From Sphaerulina vaccinii (lineage: Eukaryota; Ascomycota; Dothideomycetes; Mycosphaerellales; Mycosphaerellaceae), in assembly GCA_022570795.1 (NCBI GenBank), contig JAKUDP010000010.1, positions 1,302,001 through 1,366,000 on the forward strand: DNA of 64,000 nucleotides. Direction: 5' to 3'. A program made the position numbers and the translations under genes. This document shows positions 31,696 through 41,967 of the stretch, one piece after another. The notes beneath the pieces are model-generated. The model did not search any database. It was not told the origin of the DNA and saw nothing but the letters and a program-made list of their open reading frames with translations. Every line of letters starts with the position of its first letter. Position 1 is the stretch's first letter.

Positions 31696-34401
31696 CTATA
31701 TAAAGTCGCTAGCCTGCTTTCTCCTCGCACCTGCCGCAGCAGGAACCATATTCCTGCGTGAAGGATGAATGTGAGATTGATCGTCCTCAGGTGGCACGGC
31801 CACGGCTGGAGGAGCTCTACGTCTCGGAGGAGATCTGGATCGTGATGTCTCTGGGCTGCTAGTATTTCGTCTTCGTCTGGTAGCAGGAGCGCGTCTTGGT
31901 GGTGAGCGCGACACGCTGGCACTTCTGCCACGCTTCCTTGGCGGTGATGATCGAGAGACTGAACGTTTGCTGGCCTCATTGCGACGTGGCGGAGAAACAG
32001 ATCGACTTTCGGTTCTACCTCTGCGGCGAAGGGGAGGAGAACGAGACTCTGAAGGTACACGAGCTTTCGCATTGGCTTTGCGCGGAGGTGAGCGCGAGAG
32101 GGATGGCGCGTCACGTCTCCTGCGTGGTGGTGTGCGTGAGCGCGATATCGATCGATCACTGTAGCTGTCCTTCCTTTGGCGTCTTGGTGGAGGACTGCGA
32201 GACAAGCTATCCGAGTCGCGGCGGCGTCGAGGAGGCGGCGATCGAGAATCGTAAGAAGGTGACCTTCGTCTCCGTGTTACGGGCGAACGAGATGGGGAGG
32301 CCACCTTCTTTCCATTCTTCTTTGGAGTTGGCGAGCGAGTATAGCTGCGAGCTCTGCCTCGTCTAGGCGGTGTACGGGATCTGGAGCGCGAGCGTGAGTC
32401 CGAGCGCGATGAATAGCTGGAGTAGCTGGAATAACTGCTGACGCTCTCGCTCCTGCCTCTGCTTGGTGATAGACTTCTTGCTGCCGGGAGTGGCGGAGGA
32501 GCTGGCTTCGGCATGTTCTTTAACCATTCTCTCATACCCTCTGTAAGTGGGCCCTTACCAATGGCAGTGAAGAAGTTGATGCTGAAGCGAGTGTTCTTTG
32601 GATCGTCTGTGGGGAACATGCCTGTAAGAGCAGTCTGTAGCCCGTCATCCTTGAATCGCTCAACCAGCTTCTTCATGCCTAGACCAGCTTCAAGCTCTTC
32701 GATCAAGATCTTGACAAAGATACGGCTCGAACTCGTAGTGTCTTCCTCGTTCAGCTTGATAACGTGGAACACTGTCCAATCGATGGCGTCTGTCGACAGA
32801 AGGTGGCCAAAGAATTGTGCGATGATTCGCAGTCGATTGGTCTCGAATCGGTGTATAGTCTCGTAGTACTTCGCGAATTGTTCTTGGAACAGATCTCTCC
32901 ATAGACGATTCAATTTGCAGAAGCGCTCACCGATCAGGCCGAAGAACTTGTTGAAGGTTCGCTCTTGACTGCAGCATTCAATGATCATGGATGGCAGCTC
33001 GTCCTCGCGTCCAGTCGGCAAGTTGATCCGCATCAGCTTGTGACATGCCTCCTCAAAAGTGCCAGACGACATTATCGTCAAATATATGGAGCGACGAAGG
33101 TTGACGAGGTCGGTATTGGACTGGTCTTTGATCTCCAGAGCCTTTTCTTCAGAATCGTCTTCATCCTCCTCACTACTCTCGTCCGATCCTTCTTCATCAT
33201 CCTCGTCGTCACTGCCGTCAGCTTCTCCCAAGATCTCAGCCTTCAGCTTTTTATATGCATCCTCGTTGGCCTCGAATTCTGGATCGACTTTGAATATGTT
33301 CAGAGTGTCCTCGGTCTTCAGCTTGTCATCATCCAGCGACGGCCGGTGTGTGATTTGGTCTTCTTCCTCCACAAGGTCCAGCTCTTCCTTAACAGCTTGA
33401 TGGTCCTTATATTTGTCCTTTCTGATCTGGAACAGCACTTCAATCATGTACTGCACACGCTTGTCGATGTCAGCCTCGTGCAGGATGCCTCTGAATTGGT
33501 CGTACACAGCAAGCGCAATCGAGGAATTCATCTCTTCAATGTGATGTCCGACTTCCTTCATCAGACCGACCGCGATTTCCACGCTATCGTCCGTTGGTTT
33601 GTGTAGAAGGAGTAGAAGCATCTGTGCGGCAAGCATTTCATGTGCAACCTGCTGGTTGATCAGGTGTGCGATGAATGTCGTGCTACTGTGACAAACGCTC
33701 TTGTCGTTCCTCTTGTAGGCCTTCCGGAACTGGATGATCAATCTGTTGATCAAGAGTTCGCCTACCTGAGGCAGCTTCGTGTTCACAATAGCGACCATAG
33801 CAGCATAGATGGGCGTGAACGGTAAACTGGCAGCTTGCGCCTTCATGATACTCCGGCAAAACAAGCCTCTTCCTCGGACCAGATTCTCGTTGAAAAGCTC
33901 CGGCACGATGTGTTTGATGTTGGAGACGTTGACCTTGTTGATAAGACCATTGATCGACTTCTTCAACGCCTCCCAGGCCATGCGCTGGTACTCCTTCGAA
34001 GTCTTGTCGGTGATCTGTGCCTGCAGCGCCTTCAGCCTAGCCGGCGGGATATACGTGCCACCGGAGCGCATGTTCAGTAGTTTGTCATATTCTGCTTTCG
34101 CAGCGGCTTGTTTCTCCTCGCCTGTCAGCGGCTTTGCTGGCTTGTCGTCTTCCTTCTGGCGCATCTCCATTTGCCTAGCACGTTCCTGTGCTCGCGAGCG
34201 ATCAACATCTCGTGGCAGAGGTCCATTGTTCCGCGGTGGCGGTGAGCGCGAGTATGAGCGTCTTCGCAAGGCCGGCGCATCTCGTCGTGGTGAGGGCGAT
34301 CGCGAGATCGATGTGCGTTTGCGCGAGCTACCTTCTGCAGCTGATATGCCATCACCAGGTTCTGGTGTGGGCAGCCGCACTGCAGACTCGACGGCGGCCA
34401 T
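31696..34401 (-). CDS. CWC22: Pre-mRNA-splicing factor CWC22
   Basis: A single exon encodes 901 residues. CWC22 is a spliceosome component needed for the first catalytic step; in animals it also recruits eIF4A3. Residues 1-70 contain RS/SP repeats. A conserved GGTYIPPARLKALQ stretch precedes a MIF4G domain of HEAT helices at about 140-330 (SINGLINKVNVSNI, GRGLFCRSIMKAQ). An acidic linker comes next, then an MA3 domain at about 430-550 (NLRRSIYLTIMSSGTFEEA). The last 260 residues are a long Arg-Ser/Ser-Pro tail. This tail is longer than in yeast Cwc22 (577 residues) and resembles animal and fungal CWC22. It lies head to tail with the short-chain dehydrogenase gene. Confidence 0.93.
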   Translation of the reverse strand: MAAVESAVRLPTPEPGDGISAAEGSSRKRTSISRSPSPRRDAPALRRRSYSRSPPPRNNGPLPRDVDRSRAQERARQMEMRQKEDDKPAKPLTGEEKQAAAKAEYDKLLNMRSGGTYIPPARLKALQAQITDKTSKEYQRMAWEALKKSINGLINKVNVSNIKHIVPELFNENLVRGRGLFCRSIMKAQAASLPFTPIYAAMVAIVNTKLPQVGELLINRLIIQFRKAYKRNDKSVCHSSTTFIAHLINQQVAHEMLAAQMLLLLLHKPTDDSVEIAVGLMKEVGHHIEEMNSSIALAVYDQFRGILHEADIDKRVQYMIEVLFQIRKDKYKDHQAVKEELDLVEEEDQITHRPSLDDDKLKTEDTLNIFKVDPEFEANEDAYKKLKAEILGEADGSDDEDDEEGSDESSEEDEDDSEEKALEIKDQSNTDLVNLRRSIYLTIMSSGTFEEACHKLMRINLPTGREDELPSMIIECCSQERTFNKFFGLIGERFCKLNRLWRDLFQEQFAKYYETIHRFETNRLRIIAQFFGHLLSTDAIDWTVFHVIKLNEEDTTSSSRIFVKILIEELEAGLGMKKLVERFKDDGLQTALTGMFPTDDPKNTRFSINFFTAIGKGPLTEGMREWLKNMPKPAPPPLPAARSLSPSRGRSESVSSYSSYSSYSSRSDSRSRSRSRTPPRRGRARSYTRSPTPKKNGKKVASPSRSPVTRRRRSPSYDSRSPPPRRRRDSDSLSRSPPPRRQRKDSYSDRSISRSRTPPRRRRDAPSLSRSPPRKANAKARVPSESRSPPLRRRGRTESRSVSPPRRNEASKRSVSRSSPPRKRGRSASVSRSPPRRAPATRRRRNTSSPETSRSRSPPRRRAPPAVAVPPEDDQSHIHPSRRNMVPAAAGARRKQASDFI

Positions 34402-34561
34402 GTCGATGGTGGTGAGTGTGGTGGAGTGGTTGTCGTTCAGTCAAAAATCAAAAGTGAGAAGAAAGTGGAGCCGACTACAGCACACGCGAGTCATGCCCAC
34501 AGCTTCCACAGATTCTATTCTATGGTATATATATATTCACTCCCTATCGATCATTGTACAC

Positions 34562-35659
34562 TCAACTCAACTTCTTCAGCTGCATCTCAAGCTGACTCTC
34601 CGTCCAGTCCCATAGCTCTTTGGATAGCTCTGGCTTGCGCGCATACCAGAAGCTACCTCCACTCTTGCTTCCAACAGGCTTCCAATAATGCGAAGAAGCA
34701 ACCTCATTCCTGTCGGCTGTAGCAGCCCACAATGAGTTTTTCGCTCCACCAGGTACATCCAGTAAAATGCCGCTCATCAACGGCATAGAGATCTTGAGCA
34801 ACGGGTTCGTCTTCATTGAAGCCGCATACAGATCTGTGAAGATCACACCAGGATGTAGTGAGGTTGATGTAATCTGTGGGTAGCGTCGTTGTAGCTCTCG
34901 GGCATGCAGTATGTTGGCGAGCTTAGACTGGCCGTAGCGGCGCCATGTGTAATACGTTTCAAGCTTGTCTTGGTCGTAAATTATCCCGGGTGCCATGTAG
35001 TGGCCCTCTGAGGAGACGTTGACGATACGAACGTCAGAATTGGGCTGCTCAGCAGTCTTGAGAAGGGTGGGCAGTAGCAGCTTCGTGAGGAACGCATGGC
35101 CAACGTGGTTTGTGCTAAAGAGGGCATACTACATCAGTAGATGTGTCTGTAGCGATGAGCTAAAGGGGCACTCACCCGAACTGTATCTCGTATCCGTCCG
35201 TCGTCTTGGAGTATGGTGTTGCCATAATACCCGCATTGCTACATCCACGTCAGCTGGGTCCAGGCTAGTCTATAGAAAAGCAAGTACTTGATCAAGATAT
35301 CGAGACGGTCAGATTTCGACTTCAACTCATCCGCCGCTTCTTTCACCGATGCCAAAGACGTGAGGTCTAGCTTGATGAAGGTCACATTGCCATTAGGCAC
35401 CTTGCTCTTGATCTCCTTAATAGCATCTTCGGCTTTAGATTGGGTCCGAGCTGCTAGAAAGATTTCTCTTGGATTGTGTTGAGCGAGTTGAAGTACGGTT
35501 TCTTTGCCCAAGCCCGTGTTTCCTGACATTCGTTAGCCTGGTGCCACATGCTAGACATTCAAAGTCATTCATACCGCCTGTGATCAGGATGACCTTGCCA
35601 GACAAGTTTGGAATATCCTTTGAAGGATCAAAGCTCTTGCCGAACAGCCATTCGAGCAT
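34562..35659 (-). CDS. Short-chain dehydrogenase/reductase (retinol-dehydrogenase-like)
   Basis: Four exons, 35575-35659, 35288-35522, 35176-35238 and 34562-35114, give 311 residues. The Rossmann signature TGGNTGLGKE spans the first intron. The NNAG motif spans the second. LDLTSL marks the adenine-binding Asp loop, and the active site has VNVSSEGH followed by YGQSKLAN (YxxxK). C-terminal HPGVIFTDL is typical of the RDH11-14/WW-oxidoreductase-like classical SDR group. NAD(P)-dependent oxidation or reduction is certain at family level, but the substrate is not known. All three introns are 50-61 nt, and the spliced length is 936 nt in frame. Confidence 0.9.
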
Positions 35660-36176
35660 TTTCGCGAGGACTTGTCGAGCACCGGTTGTCTCGGCGATTG
35701 TTTGTGGAATAGGCTTCTTGAGACGGTAATGTCCGCTGTATGGTTATTGAGATGGTGTGTGCAGTAGGCTGGGCACGTTTTGTTATAAGTAATTCTATGC
35801 CTGGACATAGTCGGACTGATGATGTAGACAGAGAGAGTTTACGGCCTCACCGTTTCTACCATCAAAGTTACATGTAGTCCACACCTTCACTGAGCATTCT
35901 CCTGTCCTCAAGTCATCCCGACTCCGACCAACAAGGAAATCTGAGTGACACTTCTTCGGTGGGTGTGCGTGTGGAGGCGATCACAAGCTTGTCTGCGTCC
36001 CGACAGCCGCTGCAAGGTCAACGTCCCGATCTCTGCAGTGAAGGCGTGTTCAAGTCTGCGATCTGCGGTTTTCGCGAGATGTTGAGACATGCTCTTCGAC
36101 TCTCATGACAATGAGCATTCACTGTGCTTCGGAATCGACCCGTCGTTAGCCAGCAGCCACTCGTCGGCGGTTGGTC
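35660..36176. promoter_or_regulatory. Divergent promoter region
   Basis: 517 bp between the divergent dehydrogenase and the large tail-anchored protein. No specific site was recognised. Confidence 0.4.
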
Positions 36177-39100
36177 ATGTCCAGTGAGATTGATCCTCTC
36201 GACGCCGCCGACCCAGCTGCCTCGAGATCGTCGCCTGCAGCCGATGTGACCTTCTCGGCCGTAGACACTCAACATGGCGAATCAAGCTCGCAAGCTCAGT
36301 CGCGCAGCTCGAGTGCAAGACGGAGCAACCACAGCATCACGGACAAGCTGCGCGGGTCAGGCGAGAAGCGGTGGAGCAGGGAGGATGCTTCGAACGGGTC
36401 AGAGACCTCGAGCCATAGCAGGATACCGCAGCGTATTAGGAAGCCCGGCGGCTTCTTGCTAGGGTCGGTCATTGGTAATGGACATGCTCGTGGACCAGAC
36501 AAGTCGCCACAGTCAAGCACGAAACTGGAGCACAGGGAACAGAATGGCGGCATTCACATGGACAAGAGGCGAAGTGCTGCTGCTCGAGTGTCAGGAGAAT
36601 CATCTCATAGGAGCTCTCCTCTTTCACGGGAGTTCTCTAGCGAGCACTCTACGCGGGCTAGTTCTGGCAAGCAGCCAGAATCGAGGCAGCCAAGTATGGA
36701 TGCGGCACAATTGGTACAGATGGCGCTCAATTTGAGAGAGAGTCGCAAACGACACGTGAGCACCACTTTGCCGGTGCCTGTTTCGCCTGCTGGAGGTCGG
36801 AGGGTTGTCTCTGCACTGGATTCTGGCTATGGTACAGTCCGATCAGTGTCGGGTTCCGCGAAGAGGGCTAGCTATGCAGACGGCAGTCGCATTCCTACTC
36901 CCACTTCGCAGAGACATGGCCAGCTGCGCGATGAGCGGAGTGAGAGCCCCCTAGGCGTGGAGCAGAACGTGGTATATACTTTCTCACCTGCCACATTATC
37001 TCGTGCGGAGAAAGCGCGCAGGTACTTCGAGCTTGCAAGCGAACATAGGCGATTGCTGGAGCATCTACCTCCTCTGCGGCCAGACGCCACTGCTCCAGGT
37101 AATTATAGTATGCAGGCCACCAGCAGTCCTGGAAGTGCGCATTATCAGATGACAAGAATCACATCATCCGAGAGTGTTCACAAGCACAAGCTTGGAAGAC
37201 TTTATAATCCTCTACAAGCGCTACGAAACCGACGATTGCGGAACCGAGAACGCCGGCCACTGACTGCACCGACCGAGACTTTTCAGGAGACCGATAGGAT
37301 CAGACGCTGGATTGACGGTGTCGAGGCTGTAGCTAAAGACGGCTCGTACAGACCAGGAGAAGACCAGGTCCGGCTTCCACCATTCTCAGGAGAGCTTGAA
37401 GCTGATCAAAGCATACGACCTGATACAGCTCGCGGTCATCGTAGAAACGACACTGCGAGTTCTGTAATTACCAGGCCGGAGAATGGCTGGACAATCGAAC
37501 CCGCGGAACTGCTTGCAGATACTTACTGGATCGAGAAGAATGATAACAAGACCATCATCGAGGACCGACATGGCAACCGTATCTTTCCATCGCGCCCTCG
37601 CGCCAGTCTCGAAGTGCCACGACGCAGCAGAGAAACCAACCGCCGTAGCGTAGATCTGGATCGTCGCAACGAGTTCATTGCTGATGCGCACAGTGAGTCC
37701 GATCAGTCCGGAGACGATCAACGTGTCAGATCGCGGCAAAAGCACAAACATATACTGCCATTACCACGTCTTGGTCGCAATCACATCAGTCGATCCGGAA
37801 GTGTCACGAGCGCATCGAGTGAAGAAGGTCGCAAGCCACCTGCCTTACGTTATGGACATGATGAAGGCGGCGATGAGAATATTGGTCCTCTTGAGAGACA
37901 CATGCGCGAAATGATTGCCAAGGACGAGAAAGGGGAGTTGTCACCAGGATTGGTGTCGCCAGATCACTGGGACTCACGACACACCCCATTTCCTAATGGT
38001 CGAGCCAGTATGGAAAGGTCGCGGCAAAGTTCACATGCCACAGCAACAGGCGGATTGTTGGCGGACACTCACCAACATCGACGCTCGAAGTCTGTGGAAA
38101 GTAGAAACTCGTCCGATCAGGGACTGGCGTCTCTGAATGAAATGGTTGTCGAAAGTCCAACCTCTCCTATGATGCCGACATTCTCGAGAAAGGACACCGC
38201 AGGATCGACTACAAGCAAGCAAACATCGCCGGTGAAACAGAAGACGAAAGGTCTGAAGCTACCAATGTTCCACTCGCGCAGCAAAAGCAAGGAGCGTAAC
38301 AATATTGAGGCGACAGATTTCGCCAGCATCAATGGGGTTCCCCTATCGCCTGTACTGAGTGCAGGCTCCAGCACAGCGTTGCCCAGGTCAAGCATAGAGT
38401 CCCTACGGCCGCCTCAGGTCCGACGACACAAGACCTCTGACAGCATTGATAGCGAGCTCCGACGTACAGACACGACCAATACTACGACTAGTATGTCCAT
38501 GAAAGAGTCGAAGTCGTCCTCGGGTCGCTTCTTCAAGGGAGGCCGAGTCCGAGATCTCGTGCGCAATGAAAGTTCGCGACTGGGCGACAAGTTTCGTGGC
38601 AGTCGTGAACAATCCGACGCTTCTGACGGGGACATAGAGTCTTCTCTAATACGACGGCGCACTGCTGATCTCGATGAAATTAACGATGGCGTAAGTCCAC
38701 GTACTTTCCTGGAACGAGAACGACCAAAGTCGAAGTACTTCATGTCGGGCCTGCCATCGTTCAAGTCACCCGCCGGTCGAGACAGAACCGCTCCTACCAG
38801 CCCTTTGTCGGAGGACAGCGACCCCTTCGACAGGCTGCAGAGAAGGACACGATCGGGGCGGGAACTTCCAACGATCAATCTGCCTGATGAAGGCAACGCA
38901 TCAGAACCAGAAATGTCGCCGACCAAGTCCAAGAACAACTTGAGCTGGGCTGAGGATTATCAGCGTCGAAAGTCTGTCTCTCAGAATGATTTGAGTCTTG
39001 TTGACACCGGGACAAGCCTTGCGAACATGAAGGTCAGAGGAAACAACACACCCATGTCGGGCAAACGACATTGGAGCATATCCGACCATGTCCATCGAGA

Positions 39101-39743
39101 ACAATTGGCCAAGATCAAGGCTGAGAACGAACAGCCGAATAGAGTGACGACGCGAGATATTGCGCGTGTGCGAGCTCTGTTGCTAGCATCTGGAGTCAAG
39201 GCACAAGAGATTCGTAATCTGGCTGATACAGCTCGCGATACACCGCTTCACCTGATCACGAAAGCTGCGGAGACTGCAGGGCAGGAATTTGAGCCCGTTG
39301 CTCGGAAGGAAGAGAATATCGTGGCGGCGAAGATGTTATCGGGCACGCTTGATGGCACCATTTCCGGGTTCGAGAAACTCCTTGAACACTTCCAAGGAGA
39401 CGTCCTGAAGAACTTGAGCATACGTCTCGATGAACTTGCTCACAGATCTTCGGATCAGCTTACCAAATTGGTGCACGAGACGTCCGATGAAGCAGACGCC
39501 TTCAACATCGAATTGACGACTCGAATGCCCCAAGACCTCAAGCGCATGGACGAAACCATCGACAGAATGTTTCGCGATCGCAGGAAGAACCTCAAGCTTC
39601 TCATCAACGTTAGCTCGAAGGTATTTGAGTGGTTCCTATTGGGTATCATGTGGTCGGTCTGGTTTATCGTGGTGGTGATAAATATGCTGAAAAAGGCGGT
39701 GATGTTAGTGGTGAGCGTTTTGAAGTGGCTCTTATGGTGGTAA
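36177..39743 (+). CDS. Large Ser/Arg-rich protein with C-terminal membrane tail, function unknown
   Basis: A single exon gives 1,188 residues from the ATG at 36177 (MSSEIDPLD); the frame is open a little further upstream but from a TTG. Residues 1 to about 950 are low-complexity, basic and Ser-rich with many RSxS-type phosphorylation-like sites and short conserved islands (GGFLLGSVIGNG, WTIEPAELLADTYWIEKND). From about 980 a helical region follows (TTRDIARVRALLLASGVKAQEI, then ISGFEKLLEHFQGDVLKNLS). The last 40 residues are strongly hydrophobic with Trp and two Lys (FLLGIMWSVWFIVVVINM...WLLWW). This predicts a tail-anchored or hairpin membrane protein with a large cytosolic part. I recognise it only as a fungal-type unknown; a contact-site or ER/nuclear-envelope role would be a guess. 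Confidence 0.8.
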   Translation: MSSEIDPLDAADPAASRSSPAADVTFSAVDTQHGESSSQAQSRSSSARRSNHSITDKLRGSGEKRWSREDASNGSETSSHSRIPQRIRKPGGFLLGSVIGNGHARGPDKSPQSSTKLEHREQNGGIHMDKRRSAAARVSGESSHRSSPLSREFSSEHSTRASSGKQPESRQPSMDAAQLVQMALNLRESRKRHVSTTLPVPVSPAGGRRVVSALDSGYGTVRSVSGSAKRASYADGSRIPTPTSQRHGQLRDERSESPLGVEQNVVYTFSPATLSRAEKARRYFELASEHRRLLEHLPPLRPDATAPGNYSMQATSSPGSAHYQMTRITSSESVHKHKLGRLYNPLQALRNRRLRNRERRPLTAPTETFQETDRIRRWIDGVEAVAKDGSYRPGEDQVRLPPFSGELEADQSIRPDTARGHRRNDTASSVITRPENGWTIEPAELLADTYWIEKNDNKTIIEDRHGNRIFPSRPRASLEVPRRSRETNRRSVDLDRRNEFIADAHSESDQSGDDQRVRSRQKHKHILPLPRLGRNHISRSGSVTSASSEEGRKPPALRYGHDEGGDENIGPLERHMREMIAKDEKGELSPGLVSPDHWDSRHTPFPNGRASMERSRQSSHATATGGLLADTHQHRRSKSVESRNSSDQGLASLNEMVVESPTSPMMPTFSRKDTAGSTTSKQTSPVKQKTKGLKLPMFHSRSKSKERNNIEATDFASINGVPLSPVLSAGSSTALPRSSIESLRPPQVRRHKTSDSIDSELRRTDTTNTTTSMSMKESKSSSGRFFKGGRVRDLVRNESSRLGDKFRGSREQSDASDGDIESSLIRRRTADLDEINDGVSPRTFLERERPKSKYFMSGLPSFKSPAGRDRTAPTSPLSEDSDPFDRLQRRTRSGRELPTINLPDEGNASEPEMSPTKSKNNLSWAEDYQRRKSVSQNDLSLVDTGTSLANMKVRGNNTPMSGKRHWSISDHVHREQLAKIKAENEQPNRVTTRDIARVRALLLASGVKAQEIRNLADTARDTPLHLITKAAETAGQEFEPVARKEENIVAAKMLSGTLDGTISGFEKLLEHFQGDVLKNLSIRLDELAHRSSDQLTKLVHETSDEADAFNIELTTRMPQDLKRMDETIDRMFRDRRKNLKLLINVSSKVFEWFLLGIMWSVWFIVVVINMLKKAVMLVVSVLKWLLWW

Positions 39744-40080
39744 TAATTCTTTGTAATGATTTTCAGTGATACCCCCGGCCTTGCGAAGAGCGAGGCATTC
39801 CTGAAGGGCGACATATATAGCTAGCTGGACATAGAGACGAAAAGACTGTTCATGTTTATATAATATTCCAAATTGGGAAGGTGGGCCAACTGATGATGTA
39901 CCGCCAGTCTGCCTTGTAAACAGACCATCTTGCTACATACACCGGACACCTTGCCACCACACTTCTTCCTTCCACACAAACACCACCCAAGCTTCCATCT
40001 GCTTGCACATCACTTGAAGATACAGTGAACCATCTCTTTTGGCCAACGCATAGGACGAGGAGTAGGGACGAGAAGACAAG
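39744..40080. promoter_or_regulatory. Promoter region of UBP6
   Basis: 337 bp between tandem genes, ending in an A/G-rich leader directly before the UBP6 ATG. No motif was assigned. Confidence 0.4.
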
Positions 40081-41826
40081 ATGGCGGAAATCGCCATAAA
40101 GGTCAAGCACCAAGGAAAGGTCCACGACCTCGAGGTTGACGTGGAAAATGGCACTGGCGAAGATCTGAAGGTGCAGCTCTACTCTCTCACCGGCGTCGAG
40201 CCCGACTTTCAGAAGATTGTGGCGAAGAAGATGGTCAAAGACGACACGCCGCTGAAGTCGTTGGGGCTCAAACCTGGACAGACGATCACCCTCATCGGCA
40301 ACCCGTCGGACAAGGTCATGGTGGATGCGCCAAAGGAGAAGATGAAGTTTGCAGAGGACATGACGGAGGCCGAATTGGCACAGCAAGAGGGTGCTATACC
40401 CGCTGGTCTGCAGAATATGGGGAATACGTGCTATGCAAACGCCACGCTCCAGACACTTCGCGCTGTGCCAGAGCTGATAGACGAGCTTAAGATCTACAAG
40501 CCCGCTGCGCCGACTGCTGGTCCATCTTCGTCCCTCTTCTCGGCGGAGCAGCTCGCACAGCATGGGTTGGGAGGCCTCAGTGGTGGTTCGGACCTTACCT
40601 CTGCGCTGGGAGACCTCTTTCAGCAGATGAACGAGACTCAGCAAGGCTTCCCACCTCTCATGTTCTTGACGGCACTTCGACAGAAGCACCCACAGTTCGC
40701 GGAAAAGGCGAAGAACGGGCATGGCTATGCGCAGCAAGATGCTGAAGAAGTTTGGTCGCAGCTTGTACAAAACTTGAGAGATACACTTAAGCTGAAAGAT
40801 GACCCAAATGGCTACAAGACCTGGGTGGACAAATACATGGGAGGCAAGTTCGATATCACAACCACTTGCAAAGAAGCACCAGAGGAGGAGGCCACCACTG
40901 CCAGCGAGGACTTCAATGACTTGAAGTGCAATATCAATGTGGAGGTGAATCACATGCGCGAGGGTATCAGCATCGCTATGAGTGAAGAGCTGGAGAAGAA
41001 CTCGCCATCACTTGGCCGCAACGCGATCTATTCCCGCCAGTCGAAAATCTCACGCCTGCCCAAATACATGCCGATCCACTTCGTGCGCTTCTTCTGGCGC
41101 AAGGACACCGGGAAGAAAGCCAAGATCTTGCGGAAGGTCACTTTCCAACACGAGATTGATGTCACGGAGTTCTGCACAGATGAGCTTCGCAAGAAACTCA
41201 TCCCAGTCCGTGATCGGATTCGCGAGGTACGAAGGGAGGAAGAGGACGTCGTGCGCGCAAAGAAGAGACAGAAGCGGATAAACCAGCAGATTGAGGACGC
41301 CTCAAAAGATGCAAAGGTTCGAGGTGATGAGCCTCTTCAAAAGAAGCTGGCCAAGGAGAAGGAGCGTGAGACGAAAGCCACGGGTCCAGACTCTGAAGCC
41401 GAATTGGCCAAGCAGAAGAAGTCGAATGGCGATACAGCCATGGGAGGCACTGAAGAAGAAGAGGTGTATAAGACGGACGAGCAGATCGAGCAGGAACGTG
41501 CAGCCTCGATCCTTGCGTCGAAGAAGGAACTTCTGACGCTTGTGCATCCAGATCTCGCAAAGGACCCCTCAGCGAACCAGACAGGATTGTACGAGCTGCG
41601 TGGCGTAGTCACTCACCAAGGTTCATCGGCAGATTCTGGACATTATACTGCCTATGTCAAGAAGACTGCTGCTCCTGGCAAGGAGGAAGATGGCAAGTGG
41701 TGGTGGTTCAACGACGACAAGGTGCAGGAAGTGGAGAGCGAGAAGATTGAGACTCTTTCTGGTGGCGGCGAGACGCACAGCGCTCTGATCTTACTCTACA
41801 GAGCGGTGCCATTACCAAAGGTGTAG
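40081..41826 (+). CDS. UBP6: Proteasome-associated ubiquitin hydrolase UBP6/USP14
   Basis: A single exon encodes 581 residues. It removes ubiquitin from substrates at the 26S proteasome base, bound to Rpn1. Residues 3-80 form a ubiquitin-like domain. The USP catalytic core starts at about 107 with GLQNMGNTCYANATLQ (catalytic Cys117), continues through GYAQQDAEEVWSQL and LPKYMPIHFVRFFWRK, and ends with SADSGHYTAY (catalytic His521) and WWWFNDDKV. Between them is a long, highly charged insertion (about 375-490), larger than in yeast Ubp6 (499 residues). The family order is complete and no catalytic residue is lost. Confidence 0.95.
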   Translation: MAEIAIKVKHQGKVHDLEVDVENGTGEDLKVQLYSLTGVEPDFQKIVAKKMVKDDTPLKSLGLKPGQTITLIGNPSDKVMVDAPKEKMKFAEDMTEAELAQQEGAIPAGLQNMGNTCYANATLQTLRAVPELIDELKIYKPAAPTAGPSSSLFSAEQLAQHGLGGLSGGSDLTSALGDLFQQMNETQQGFPPLMFLTALRQKHPQFAEKAKNGHGYAQQDAEEVWSQLVQNLRDTLKLKDDPNGYKTWVDKYMGGKFDITTTCKEAPEEEATTASEDFNDLKCNINVEVNHMREGISIAMSEELEKNSPSLGRNAIYSRQSKISRLPKYMPIHFVRFFWRKDTGKKAKILRKVTFQHEIDVTEFCTDELRKKLIPVRDRIREVRREEEDVVRAKKRQKRINQQIEDASKDAKVRGDEPLQKKLAKEKERETKATGPDSEAELAKQKKSNGDTAMGGTEEEEVYKTDEQIEQERAASILASKKELLTLVHPDLAKDPSANQTGLYELRGVVTHQGSSADSGHYTAYVKKTAAPGKEEDGKWWWFNDDKVQEVESEKIETLSGGGETHSALILLYRAVPLPKV

Positions 41827-41967
41827 AACATTACGATGTCATGATAGGCTGCATATGAGAAGAAATGCATAGCAAAGGATAGACGCGTAATGAAGACGAG
41901 AATATTTACATAGTAATGTCTCGCTAAACGCCGCGAAGCTTTGAAACGCTATCACTTTGGATACTTG

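Noticed and set aside
31896..33606. Plus-strand frames over CWC22
   Set aside because: They are antisense of RS-repeat and acidic-linker sequence, with repetitive composition only.
36171..36176. Start of the 1,190-codon frame at 36171
   Set aside because: That codon is TTG; the first ATG is at 36177. The same correction was made for RGP1 (TTG at 46151 to ATG at 46142) and the DPH1 3' exon (GTG at 47675, an internal exon codon).
39856..40953. 365-codon minus-strand frame over UBP6
   Set aside because: It is antisense to the fully conserved UBP6 N-terminus and catalytic core and carries no recognisable domain.
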